NCBI RefSeq assembly: GCF_900496995.4
Contig: NC_044012.1
Coordinates: forward strand, 3,782,001 to 3,846,000
Direction of reading: 5' to 3'
From: Aquila chrysaetos chrysaetos
Lineage: Eukaryota; Chordata; Aves; Accipitriformes; Accipitridae
DNA length: 64,000 bases
Positions 25,793-60,500 of the stretch are shown here, piece by piece. The position numbers and the translations under genes were made by a program. A model generated the notes under the pieces. It saw only the letters and a program-made list of their open reading frames with translations. It was not told the DNA's origin and made no database searches. Positions within the stretch are counted from its first letter, which is position 1; each line of letters starts with the position of its first letter.

Positions 25793-26490
25793 CAGAGCTG
25801 TACTCTTGTGTCCCACTTCAGACACACATTCCTCATATGCAAGTGATTCAAAGGACTGGTGCACACAACAGCATAACACATCAGAGGCACTGTTACACCC
25901 CTGCCAAATGTCTTCCCAGGCTCACAAAAGCATGTCTTGTGTTTGGCAGTATTAATCTCATATGGCATTTAGGTAAGTTCTAAATCTTCAGTAAACAACA
26001 CTTTTGACTAACAGCTGTGGGCCAAATTCTGCCCTCAGATATGCATCTCCAATTCTTAATGCATTGATTCTAGAGGAACTTAAGTGTACATGTTTGAGGA
26101 TTGTATCTAGTCCTCTGCAGCGATGAGTAGGACCAGTGACTGTATCCTCCTGTGTGAGATTAAAATGTATGTACTGCAGATTGGAGTTAATTAACTGAAA
26201 ACAGTTGTCTTTGTAAGGTCTTGCTCTGCCCCTTTTTATTGTACAGACTTTTCGTAGAAGGAAAGCTGTTAACTTAATGATCCCTTGAACAAAGACATCA
26301 GAGGAATGAGGGAGGTTGCCTCTTTCTCAAGTACAACAGAGCTTAAATGTGGAAAGATCTGTAATAGAAGGAATTATTTTGAATTTAACCATTTTCCGAC
26401 CAAAACTACTTTCAAGAAATGAGAGCAATATAGATCTAGAACTGCTTTATGTGGGCCTGACAACAGTAGTGCTAAGAAATGTTTATAAAT

Positions 26491-26527
26491 CTGCAAGTAA
26501 TGAAATACAAGCTGCAAGTAATGAAAT
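26491..26527 (+). repeat. 21-base tandem duplication in the ZDHHC7 3' UTR
   Basis: CTGCAAGTAATGAAAT occurs twice, 21 bases apart, as a simple local duplication. Confidence 0.8.
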
Positions 26528-27192
26528 TCAGCTAAAAGTGGGTTCTTTAAAAATTATATTTAGACTATTTTTTGTATTATTGTTAATCTCTTCTATATAA
26601 ATTACTGACAATATAAAGGATAAAGCAGGAGCCTTGATACATAGCTTGAAATTGTGCCTAGAAAGTAAATAGCTCCCTGTTCTGGGACTTGCCTTAAAAT
26701 TGTCCTGTTCTTGCTTTTGCTTTGCCAGTAGCACTGGTGATCTGTCCCACTTCAAGCAGTTCAACGTGCTGAAGAATCTTGCATTATAAAGTTTACATAC
26801 TACAGATGCTATACATTCTTTTTTCAGTGACCTGCTTCTCCATTTCTTTGTAATTGTTTGTGGCATCTTGATTCCAGCTTCATCAGGTTTTATACCATTG
26901 GGTGGGTGAAATTGCTAAGGGATCCGTTTATTACCTGTGGCCCCACGAACCAAAACGTACAATACTATGTAATATGTTCACTTTGCTTGGGGGAGATGGT
27001 GTGTAACACTGGACAGTTGCTAGGTGGACACATCCAATGAAATTGCAGTCAAATGAACAAAACTATGTCTCATGTAACTGAGGGAAAAGTTGAAAGTTCC
27101 ACAAGAATCTTTGCATATTCAGTTGCACATCTTAAAGATTGGGAAAAAATGTGTCTGGCTTTGTCATGAGGCTCTTAATGTGTATATTGTTT

Positions 27193-27198
27193 AATAAA
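27193..27198 (+). terminator. ZDHHC7: Likely distal poly(A) signal of ZDHHC7
   Basis: AATAAA is followed within about 70 bases by a GT-rich stretch (TGTGTGCGTGTGTG), the usual arrangement for a cleavage site. Confidence 0.5.
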
Positions 27199-27336
27199 AT
27201 ATCCTGATGAAAATCAGAAAATATCACTTCAAGCGGTTGAATCCTGTGACTTAGCAAGTGTGTGCGTGTGTGAAATCAGGTTTACTTGGCTTTTCAAACC
27301 CTTGTTACGTTGTAATTTTTTTAATGTAAAAAAAAA

Positions 27337-27342
27337 AATAAA
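27337..27342 (+). terminator. ZDHHC7: Second distal poly(A) signal of ZDHHC7
   Basis: AATAAA sits at the end of an A run, 144 bases beyond the previous signal. It is an alternative or back-up 3' end. Confidence 0.4.
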
Positions 27343-28335
27343 GTAATGAATTGAAGTCTTAGTTGATTAACTTCTGCTCTATATGTCACTTTTTTTGCAC
27401 ATATACGTGCATATTCACATATATTTAGATTATAACAACTTCAGGGTAATGATCTTGCATCCTTTGGCTTGTAATTTATATGTACATGTGTATCAAGTAA
27501 CAGATGATATTGCTCCAAATTAAATGCTGCTCTGCTTATTAAGGGTTTTAAGCTGTGCTAACTGCTTAGCTGCTCTTAGGCATTTCCTTTTCTGCATCCT
27601 CTGGTGTAACTGTTTATCTTATTAATACTTGTTTTTCTAAGACGAGTGGGAAAACACATGGTGAATACTTCCTGCTTGAAAACTCTTTAACAGAGTATCT
27701 CAGGCTTCGCACTTTCAACGTATTGGTATAAAATACACGTTTGGACTCCCTAGTTTCTCTGCGCAAATGTTGTCTTTTGCCACTAGTTCTGTAGCTTCAG
27801 ATACAAAGCCAATTATGCAGCCTAGAGAGCAGCAGTTCAGGTAGTTGTCAACAGAACAGCTGACCCAACAAGGGTGAGGGCGAGGAGGAAACAAGGTTTA
27901 CAAAGGCAGTAAAGGATAGAGAGACTGGAAGCAGTTTACTTCTCGTTTGCAATAATTCTAAAAAATACTTCGGTACCTTTCCTGGGTATAATATCACACT
28001 TTTGTACACTGCTGTTTCCAAATACATTCATACAAACTCTGTGCCACTGCTTCTTGTATTTTTTAAGCAGGTTAATGATTTCATTATATTTGTATGCCAC
28101 AACAGTTAGTCTGTGCTATGTTTACATATATTTTAGGGAAGAGCTTGTTTACTCTCCAAAGGAACAGACATCTCTGCGGATGGATCCGGCGAATTTATCT
28201 CCTTTTTATTTTCGTGTTTAATTTCTAGTAGTAATGTCAGGTTGTTTCATGAATCCTTGCTGAATCATAGAATCAGAATCATTTATGTTGGAAAAGACCT
28301 TCAAGATCATTGACTCTAACCATCGCCCATGCCCA

Positions 28336-29034
28336 CTAAACCATGTTCTGGAGTATCTCGTCTACACGCTTTTTGAATACCTCCAGGGATGGTGACTCAA
28401 CCACTTCTCTGGGCAGCCTATTCCAATGTCTGACAACCCTTTTGGTGAAGAAATTTTTCCTGATATCCAACCTAAATGTCCCTTGCTGCAACTTGAGGCC
28501 ATTTCCTCTCATCCAATCTCCAGCCACCTGACAGAAGAGACCAGCACCCACCTCGCTACAACCTCCTTTCAGGTAGTTGTAGAGAGCGATAAGGTCTCCC
28601 CTCAGCCTCCTCTTCTCCAGGCTAAACAGCCCCAGTTCCCTCAGCCGCTCCTCATAAGACTTGTGCTCCAGACCCTTCACCAGCTTGGTTGCCCTTCTCT
28701 GGACACGCTCCAGCACCTCAATGTCTTTCCTGTAGCGAGGGGCCCAAAACTGAACGCTGTACTCAAGGTGCGGCCTCACCAGTGCCAAGTACAGGGGAAC
28801 AACCACCTCCCTGCTCCTGCTGGCCACACCATTTCTGATACAGGCCAGGATGCCGTTGGCCTTCTTGGCCACCTGGGCACGCTGCTGGCTCATATTCAGC
28901 CGGCTGTTGACCAGCACCCCCAGGTCCTTTTCTGCCGGGCAGCTTTCCAGCCGCTCTTCCCCAAGCCCGTAGCGCTGCGTGGGGTTGTTGTGACCCAAGT
29001 GCAGGACCCGGCACTCGGCCTTGTTGAACTTCAT
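28336..29034 (-). pseudogene. CR1 ORF2 C-terminal remnant (232 open codons)
   Basis: This is the C-terminal end of the CR1 reverse transcriptase polyprotein. It starts [17 protein letters not shown] and contains [54 protein letters not shown] and [18 protein letters not shown], all typical of CR1. The catalytic palm motif (FADD type) and the endonuclease lie in the missing part, so the fragment cannot be an active enzyme. The absence of stops suggests a relatively young copy. Confidence 0.9.
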
Positions 29035-29064
29035 ACGATTGGCCTCGGCGCATCGATCCAGCCT

Positions 29065-29685
29065 GTCCTTTTTCTTTTTTCAGAGGATGTGAGAATGTGT
29101 GGGGCTGCCCGACTGAGCCTGGGCACCTCCCTACATAGGGCTTCATCTACACCCTGATCTTCACCGGCATGGTCCTCAAATTCCAGAGCCCCGTACCTGT
29201 TGTGTAGGGGCAACTGGGAAGGTGTGGGAGACCGGGAGGGGATTCTCCTGCCTCCCCAAGCAGGGACGTCTATCCATTCCCCTCCATCCACTGCCTCTGC
29301 CTCAGGGATGGCAGGGTGCGGGTCCACCAGTCTATCTCCCTCTCACGCTCCCTGACACTCCTCAACCTTCCCAAATCCTCCTTCAGCTCTGCCACCAGGC
29401 TGAGCAGATCCTCCACCCGGTCACACCTCACACGAGAGATGCCCCCCGCTGCCCTCCGTCACCAGTGACAGACTCGGGCACTCCCCGCAGCCAAAGACCT
29501 GGACAGCCGCGCGTTTACACGACAGCTCCGTCTGCGTCGCCACATTTTTCCTAACAAAGGCTTTTCCCCGAGTGGCAACCATACCTGGGTCTCCTTCTGG
29601 GCCAGTGCCCACCACTTGAGTAGCCTTCTCCAGCTGGGAAGAAGCGGGGTCGGGGCGGCTGCACCCTGCCCGCGCAAACTGTAAA
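29065..29685 (-). pseudogene. CR1 ORF1 remnant
   Basis: The - strand reading, spread over more than one frame, contains ATQTELSCK, VFGCGECPSLS, CDRVEDLLSLVAELKEDLG and LPLHNRYGALE, phrases I recognise from the avian CR1 ORF1 protein (an RNA-binding/chaperone-like product). It carries at least two frame shifts or stops (for example near 29421-29423). It ends abruptly near 29065, where ORF2 sequence begins. Confidence 0.75.
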
Positions 29686-32600
29686 TGATTCTTGACTCTG
29701 CTAATAACACTGAAATGAAATACGCCGGCATTACACTTCTGTATTATTTTTTTCTTAAGTGTTATTCCTCTGAACAGAGTAACAGTTCAATTCATGCAAC
29801 GTACTTTGCGGTTGAATATGGATCGGTGATTCTTCATTGATGAGATATTGTTACATTTTTTTGCTTGGGTCACTTATTCTTTCTTTTTATTGTGTGTGTG
29901 TTCTGAATTTCTTCGTGGAGGAATCCTGTCATTCAGTTCTTGCAGTATTTCTTGACTGTATTGCAGTAGCATATATGCTACTGTGATGCACATTACTCTT
30001 GTCATACCCAAATAGAGCTCTGGAAAATAGCCAGCATGAATCAAAACAATCACAGTCTTAGTTTCTTAATAATGTTAAGTGTAACTTTGCACCTCTGAAA
30101 TATTTCTGCAATTTCTCTTAATACTGTCGTGCAGGTTAAAGTTAAGCTAAGACCTACATTTGACATTAATAAAGCCAAATGTTATAATTTGCAAGGAAAT
30201 GGATAACTTACAGAGAAATAAGTAAGACTTTATTACCTGAGATGCACAATTCATGTTGTTCTGACAAAGAAGCTGGCATCTTGCCAGACGACTAAAATAT
30301 TTTTAAATTACGGCTATGAACCTCTTTTGTTAACAAAATCATGATTCCAATAAAGCAGAAATCTAATAAAATAGTCACTTCCAAGCTATGTTTGCATAAG
30401 AATATTGGTTTAATTTAAAGTGGAGTTTGACATAGGGAAGCCAGGAAGAGATTTTTGCTATGAATCTATTCTAGCCCTTAATACAGGCCCCTTGTAAGAC
30501 AGTAAATTATTCTTGCTGTAAAACTTCACCAGACTAGCTGAACGCCGGAGGCTGAGTCTGGTATCTGCTTGTTCCTGGACAATTTTATTTTCTTCTCTCA
30601 GATAATGTCTTAGATTATTAATTACTTCAGTCTCGAGTGAAAGCTGAGCTTTGCAGCCATGGATGATTCTTTTTTATGAAAAATAAATTCCTATGGTGAA
30701 AATCCCTAAGGTACTTGCATTGGAAAAATCGATACAGAAACTTGAAAACTTAGCTTTGAATTAAAGAAAAAAGGTAAACTGTCTATATGAAATATGAGAA
30801 TATGGCATTATTTCTGCTATAGATTTATTTTCTTACCATTAATGAGTATAAATGTACATTTAATTTCTAGAAAAGTAATGTAACCTACATCATGGAGGAA
30901 CTGGAAGCAATGTTAGGTAAGTACAGTTGCATCTGTCATGCAGCAGGAATGCTTGCAGTACAACCTGGTTTCCAGATATAGCTGTTTCAAATCAAAGTTA
31001 TCAGCATAGAATGTCAGATCAAATTCATCACAGACAGTAGAAAAATAAAACGTTGTGATCCTAGGTGAAATTCAACCCAGTCTTCAATGGTTTTCAAATA
31101 TCTCTCGTGCTGTAGAATGGCAACTCTAAAATATCTCCCCAACGAATGAAAGGTAGCCTGAGAACAAAGTATTCCCCTTTGGGTGAAGGTTCAGATGCTC
31201 TTCCCAACTTCTCTTTCAGTCAATAAGATTGCATTTTCATAGTGGGCGTCCTCCATCCGAGGATCTCAAAGTGCTTCACGAGCGTTAGTGAAAGAAGCCT
31301 CACAAAGCCGTAGGTGGGCACCGTCATTTCACCTTTGCCATGGCGGGGATGCACGTGGCTTGGCAGATTTGTGATGTGTGACAGAACTAAAAATTCCCCA
31401 TCGAGCCCTGCTGCTCAGTACGGCCGCCTGTAACCCCTCGAGGTGTCTGATGGAGGTGATTGGGCTTTTATGCAGATGAGCATAAGCTCTGTAGAAGTCC
31501 GGCAATCTGCTTTCTAATGAAGTCCAATTCATTCAAATTAACACTGTAACACAATGACCGTGCTTTAGGAATGTTTGAGGTTGTATAGTCATCTATTGGG
31601 CTTATTTTAAATAGTTATAACATGGTTAATAGTTGCTTACCTACTGGTGATTAAGTTTTACATTAAGTGCAGAAGAACCTTATGTTTTAAATGCAAATAT
31701 TTTTTATAATACACAGCTCACAGGATACCTGCCTCTTTTTTTTTTTTGCCAATTTAGAGCCTTGAAGTTTAGGTTGCAAACATGATGTTACGGCAACGTA
31801 CAAAGCTACAGGAAAATCACATCTGCGTACTGGGAAAAGGGGGTTTTTGGCATTTTTGTTACAGGTGTTGCCTCTTCCAAATATGGTTGCAGTAAAAGTT
31901 TGCAGAAGATACAAAGCAGTGATTGGGTAAGTAAGTCAACAGCTTCTTGAGCTTCCCACCAGTAGTGGGTTTTAGCAGACCCAGCAGCCACGGTCTGATG
32001 CAGAGATCCTTGCTGCCGTCTCGGAGCTGCATTAGGTGTGCGCACAAAGTAGAGGATGCATCAAATGACTCACAACTGGACAGTAGATACACTGGAAATT
32101 ACAGAAAATAACAAAATATTGGCATTCCTGCTCACAAATAATAACTGACCAGCATTAAATGTTAGCTGGGCTGTGTGGAACAAGACACATCCATGCGGAA
32201 TAAGAAAGCGCTGGCCTGCTAAATGTTATGAAGATACACTTCCTAAAGCTTAACATGCAGCAGGAGAAATGGGAGTGTATTTACATTTTTAATGGGAATA
32301 GACCTTTTCATACTGACAATTCCAGACACGCTGTACTCATTAACGATTACCAGGAGCTGTGCAAGGCATTTGGGTTTATGAAGATAGCGGCCGAAGGCCG
32401 TAAAAGGGTCGTGATCACACCGAGCTAGGCGATAACAAATGCAATCAGAAGCCCTGCTCCAAAGAGCTTACAGTCTTGGTCCTACTGAAAAGAGCATTAA
32501 CCCCAATCACTTGTGAAATGAGGGTGGCGGTGGTGGGAAGACCCGTGGTGAGGCTCCTGCTGCAGTCTTGGTGCTCGACTCACGGACGGGAAAGAGTGTG

Positions 32601-32726
32601 ACCGACAGATCCGGCTACAGGCAGGGGGTTGCTGTGCTTTGCCTCTGCAAAGAGAAAGGGCCCGTTTCACTTTCAGCACCTTTTTTTTTTTTTCACATTG
32701 CTCCCAGGTTCTCCTTCCACCTCTCC
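29686..32726. other. Gap between the CR1 copy and the HNF4B stop codon
   Basis: AT-rich sequence that must hold the 3' UTR of HNF4B on the - strand. On that strand AATAAA first appears only at 30824-30829 and again at about 30227, so the 3' end is unresolved. An old repeat remnant lies near 31236-31390. I see no coding exon. Confidence 0.5.
31236..31390 (+). repeat. Decayed ancient amniote repeat (MIR/L3-like)
   Basis: The phrases GAGGATCTCAAAGTGCTTCA, AAGCCTCACAAAGCC and GTAGGTGGGCACCGTCATTT follow the order of the conserved tail of old amniote SINE/LINE repeats (MIR or CR1-L3 type). Divergence is high. Another such phrase, CCAAAGAGCTTACAGTCT, occurs at about 32459-32476. Family assignment is tentative. 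Confidence 0.4.
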
Positions 32727-56330
<23,604 letters not shown>

Positions 56331-57437
56331 TATTACTTGTCAACAGCAAGGGAAGCGGCGAAAAAACAGCCCTGCTGTCAATCACGGCCAAGGTTTCCTC
56401 TGCAAAGAGAGACACCCCAGCCCTTGCGATGACAAATCATTACCCAGCTCTGCCCGCAGTCCCCTCCCCGTGCCAGGAGAGAAGGGACGAAGCCGTTCCC
56501 TCTCGCGCACGCAGTCCCCTCCCTTCCCGGGGTGCATCTGTGCTCTCTCGGTCCCGATAATATGATGTAGATAAGGCCTAGACTCAAACGACTTGGATTG
56601 CATCTTTGGGTCAATACAGCCCGTTTTATGGCTGTTCCTGCGCAAACATTTTGAAAAGGGCTGCGGAGAGGCGTTCGCGCACATGCACCGCTCCTCCAGG
56701 GCAAAGCAGTGGTCACGTCACATAACGCCCGTGCCGATGTCACCTTGCTCGGCTACCAGCCCTTGGGAAAAAGACCAAATGATGGCACTTGAAGCTGGTG
56801 AAGACCAAGAGTCGGCGTGACCACCGGCTGAAGACCGTCAAGATAGGTCAGCATTGAGAACGTGAGGCCTTGCCTCGGTGCCTCCGACACCGAAAGTGCT
56901 GCACACCGGATCACACCTTGAGTTACTACTGGAAGGGAAAAATGAGGCTTTGGTACAGCCATCCGTGGGGTTTCACCCTGCCCTATAGGCAGAGGGGAGG
57001 TGAATTCTCCCACCCACCGGTGACCCACTGTTCCTGTCACCTGCGTCTTCTCCTGACTCCAGGCAGCCCCAATCTCCCAGAGCTCCCATTGAGAAAGAGC
57101 TCGGTTGTGGTTGCGAGTTGTTAGGGCAGAAGGTTTCAAGCAATGGCAAATGATGAAAATGGAAAAGGCTGGGAGGAACTGGGCAGACTCCCTTGCAGAT
57201 GTGCGGTGTTGCATTTCACGCTGACCCATGCCTGGCTTTTCTGGGAAAGGCCCACGTTATGGAAATACAATTCCAGTTTTTCCCCACAGGACTGTCCTTT
57301 TTTTTTTTTTTCATTTACTGAATTTTGCGCAGAAGTTCTTTCCTTGTTAAGACTCATGAGCTGTACTGCAAAAGACTGGAAATAAAGCACAGCCATGCAA
57401 AGCGATATAGTCTGAAGTGCTTGGTTTATTCCTGGTT
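56331..57437 (-). promoter_or_regulatory. HNF4B: Upstream flank of HNF4B, probable promoter or 5' UTR region
   Basis: On the - strand, about 70 bases before the start codon, a polypyrimidine stretch with CAG (acceptor after 56400) could end an upstream intron; alternatively this region is the promoter itself. A weak HNF1-like sequence lies at 56431-56445 and two GATA-type motifs lie at about 56555-56574. I see no TATA box at a convincing position. The start site is unresolved. Confidence 0.35.
56431..56445 (-). promoter_or_regulatory. Weak HNF1-like element upstream of HNF4B
   Basis: The - strand reads GGGTAATGATTTGTC, which matches roughly 8 of 12 defined positions of the HNF1 palindrome GTTAATNATTAAC. 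It lies about 100 bases before the start codon. HNF1 sites are known in the HNF4A P1 promoter, but a match this loose can arise by chance. Confidence 0.2.
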
Positions 57438-57557
57438 TCACCTTCCAGATGCCTTCCCTGACATTACAGTTCCCTCTCCAGTGACGTTGGTTTGTGTCAG
57501 AGGGCCTTTCCTTTCCATGAGCTGTTCTGCGAGATCCAGTTCAATATCCTGTTGAAT
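57438..57557 (-). CDS. Unassigned candidate terminal exon
   Basis: On the - strand a strong acceptor (CTCTTCTTTTCCTCCAG|) is followed by one open frame of 39 codons: QQDIELDLAEQLMERKGPL, then TQTNVTGEGTVMSGKASGR and TGA. An AATAAA follows 8 bases after the stop (57425-57430), so this could be a last exon with a very short 3' UTR. A donor-like AAG|GTGAAA at 57442/57441 would instead make it internal. The other two frames close within the exon. The acidic, glutamine-rich start has a coding look, but I do not recognise the protein. Its phase does not fit splicing into HNF4B exon 2, so it is not an obvious alternative HNF4B start exon. A chance open frame remains possible. Confidence 0.25.
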   Translation of the reverse strand: MQQDIELDLAEQLMERKGPLTQTNVTGEGTVMSGKASGR

Positions 57558-60500
57558 CTGGAGGAAAAGAAGAGTCTTGAGAAATAGGGGGACCTGTTGC
57601 CAGAAAAGAGGAGGATTGCCAGACCGCCTGAACTCTCACTGAACCGAGGAGCAGGGCGGCCCCATGTATCCTAGCAATCTCCAAATAGCAAGAAATATGC
57701 CAAAAATGAATTTTGAAATGTCTTAGATATACTCATTTTGATTTCATCCCCATTTCACTTTTTTTTTTTTTAAATGGATTTTTCCATATCCTAGGGACTT
57801 TGCAACGGGTTAACTCTAGATAGGCTTTTCCCCTATAAAGATTGGGTGCAGGAACACTTGGCTTTATTTTCTTATCATTTCTGGGGCATAAAATAATTTC
57901 ATGTGCCATAGATATTTTTTTTTTTCCTTCTTTCCTTTTTTAAGAGCACGTTGTAACTAGTGGTACACAAATGACTCCTTGGTTAGATAAGATGGTATGT
58001 TTTTATCCTTGGACTATGCCCCCAGGCTTTCAGTAATGCCAGCATCAGCTAAGTTAGCATCTGATTAGTCGTTCTTGCCTCTTACTCAATGTCAGTCTTG
58101 ATTATGCTTATTAATCTAACACATTTTTTTGAACTGAGCTATGGGCACAATCCTGCCAGATTCTCAGCACTCTGCTACTATGGCAGCTAAGAGTTCTCAC
58201 ATTTCTACAATTCCAGGGGTTTTCATATGGGTTTCTCACCATTAAAATAGCCATATTGGTATTTACCATGCTTTTGGGCAGTTGTGGCCCAGAGAGAAGA
58301 AATGTGGGCTCCTGTCCTGATGTTGTTGGCTTTAGAGATCCCTCAATGTTCTCGATCTCTCAGTCCGAAGTGAGTGTTAAGGCTTATTTCCAATGAAAGC
58401 TGGGAAATGAGGACGCGCTTGGAGAATTTTCATTCTGGGAACGAGAAAAGGGTATTGGGAATGAGAAAAGGTTATAGAGCAAATTTCATAGTTCACAACC
58501 AGATTTCAACATCACATCCATATTGATAATCAGGACTGACTTGTTATGGAAGGTGGTGTTGGAGTGATACTACACGGCATTTCTATCTATTTCAAACAGA
58601 TGTCAGCACCCTGTTCCAAACCACTCCAGCACAAAAGCAGCTCTGAAGAGTATCAAAACTTTGCTGAGGGTTGAACAGTTTCTTCTTTTTCCTCTTCCTG
58701 CTTTCTTACATCACTTTCTGAGTCACAGCTGCAATTCAGCTGTGACCTATTCAAGGCTGGGACTGAGTTTTATTAACATCAGGAGAAATCTAGCTCACTC
58801 TGAGGTGCCCTCACATCTACTCAGCACTGTTCATTATTGCAATGAAGTGGACACCTGTCCCAGCCAAGAGCCAGAAATCTCTAGCTGGTTTCTTCATTAC
58901 CTTACCATGATTTAACCTGAGAGAGCAGACCAGCTGGGGAGCTAGGGAGAGGTGTCTCTCCAGTTGACCTCAAGCAAGTGTTAGACAAAAAAATCTTCCC
59001 TTTGATGTAGGAAACAGGCTGGTGGCAGGTGGAAGAGGGCTGGTGTTTGGCTCTCAGTCCTTTGGCATCACCCTGAAGGACAGCAAACCTGCAGTTCCTT
59101 TGCTCTTCTCACCAGCATCTCCCAGAGTGTCCACAGGACATGCATCAGCCTCGGTCGGTCAGTCTCTGGTGGGAACATGTGACAAGGACACAAGAGGCAC
59201 TTTGGGGACAGGAGGAATCTCAAATCCTTCACAGAGCGTGGCAACAGTAAGAAAAGAGTTGAAGGTAGAGATCTGTGGGGTTGACCAACAGCTCTCTGCT
59301 GAGACACTCTTCCCAGGACTTGAGCTCCCCATGGGGTGCAGACATGGCACCTCTCCAGGAGCTACTTCAGCTACATCTGTGTGTGGTCTGCAGGCTGTGT
59401 GCAGATGTTCTGGCCCTCCCTGCAATGTGCCAGTGCTGAGAAGAGCCGACCAGGTCAAAACAAGGGCTACGACATTGAATGCATGAGGCTTTGGGAGAAA
59501 CTCCTGGCTTCTGGGGTGAGAGGAGACCTGGTGGGACTGAAGTCAGGCTCTGATCTTTCTCCACCACCTGTTTCTAATCTTCTCTCAGTGCAGAGAAAAG
59601 ATGGGGCTTCTCAGGTCCTTGCATAAGCCAAGTACTGACCACAGGTAAAGGTAACTCCAACATGATTCAGAGATATTAACCCTAGTAAGTAGATCTATGG
59701 GTTTGAAGAGCTTTCACCAGAATGGAACAGGAAAGCAAAAAACCATCTGCCTGCCCCACGTGGCTTCCTTTTTTCACCCAAAGGAGGAGGAAGAGCCTGA
59801 GTGGGGACCATGTGCTCGGCGCAGATGCCCGTGCTGCTGCTGGGGCTGTGAGGGGGGAGCAGCCACCCAGCTGTGGGCCCCAGAAGAAACCCCGCTAGCA
59901 ACAGCAGCAAATATTCCCCCTTGGGTTTGCTATGCCCCGCATACCAGTTTTAACAAGCGGCCTTACAAGAGGGGAAGAACTTCTATGTAAGAGCCCTCCC
60001 TCTGGGCCGCAGAACTGATGCTTACGTAGGTGAGTTGACCACAGTGCATTGCATACAGAGATAATTGCATTTTTTTGGAAAACACCTTGCTGGTTTTCCA
60101 GCGAGGGGACAGGACTGGGGGTGTCTGTCCTTTCCTTGGGTGCTTGGGCATTGGCTCACCTGCACAGGCATCTTAGGTGTATGGAGAACCAAAGGCAAAA
60201 CTGGATGGTATAACACAGTCTTCCCAGTTTGCAAATTGATGTCAATCCTCCTCCATATGGACATAAGCCTCCTTTTAATATGTTTTCCATTTATTCCTTT
60301 TTTGACTCAGCGAGGCTGGATATAGCTGGAGGGTGCAGGGGAAAGGGGAGAAGGGAGAAAAAAAACGAGTTATGTTTAATAAAAATAGTATGAATGTTCA
60401 AAGATAGAGCTCTGGGAATGAATCAATATGGTTTCTCGTATGTGCTGCAGAGAGGACAGAGGGCAGGCTCTGATGAACACATGGTCCCAATAAGACGACA

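Larger units (their letters stand above)
25305..27355 (+). other. ZDHHC7: ZDHHC7 3' UTR (right edge approximate)
   Basis: This is about 2 kb of AT-rich sequence after the stop codon, with no further splice pattern, running to clustered poly(A) signals. It contains a 21-base tandem duplication (26491-26527) and a possible remnant of an old amniote repeat near 26020-26100. AATAAA at 25787-25792 could give a short 3' UTR form. Confidence 0.65.
28263..29685 (-). mobile_element. Internally deleted CR1 LINE (ORF1 piece joined to ORF2 end)
   Basis: On the - strand the order is CR1 ORF1-like sequence (29.69-29.07 kb), then directly the C-terminal part of ORF2 (29.06-28.34 kb), then the CR1 3' end with the ATTCTATGATT-type tail at 28263-28280. 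A full CR1 has several kilobases of endonuclease and reverse transcriptase between these parts, and all of that is missing here. The ORF1 part is broken by frame shifts; the ORF2 part is still open for 232 codons. The copy lies between the convergent 3' ends of ZDHHC7 and HNF4B. The right edge is approximate. Confidence 0.85.

Noticed and set aside
28426-29157. 243-codon + strand open frame
   Set aside because: It is the antisense shadow of the CR1 ORF2 remnant on the - strand.
56753-57229. 158-codon - strand open frame just upstream of HNF4B
   Set aside because: It has no HNF4-like N-terminus, no suitable donor in phase 1 to join exon 2, and no recognised motif.
59022-59486. 154-codon + strand open frame
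   Set aside because: It has no recognised motif and no convincing splice or promoter signals, and the opposite strand is also open. Chance is the simplest explanation.
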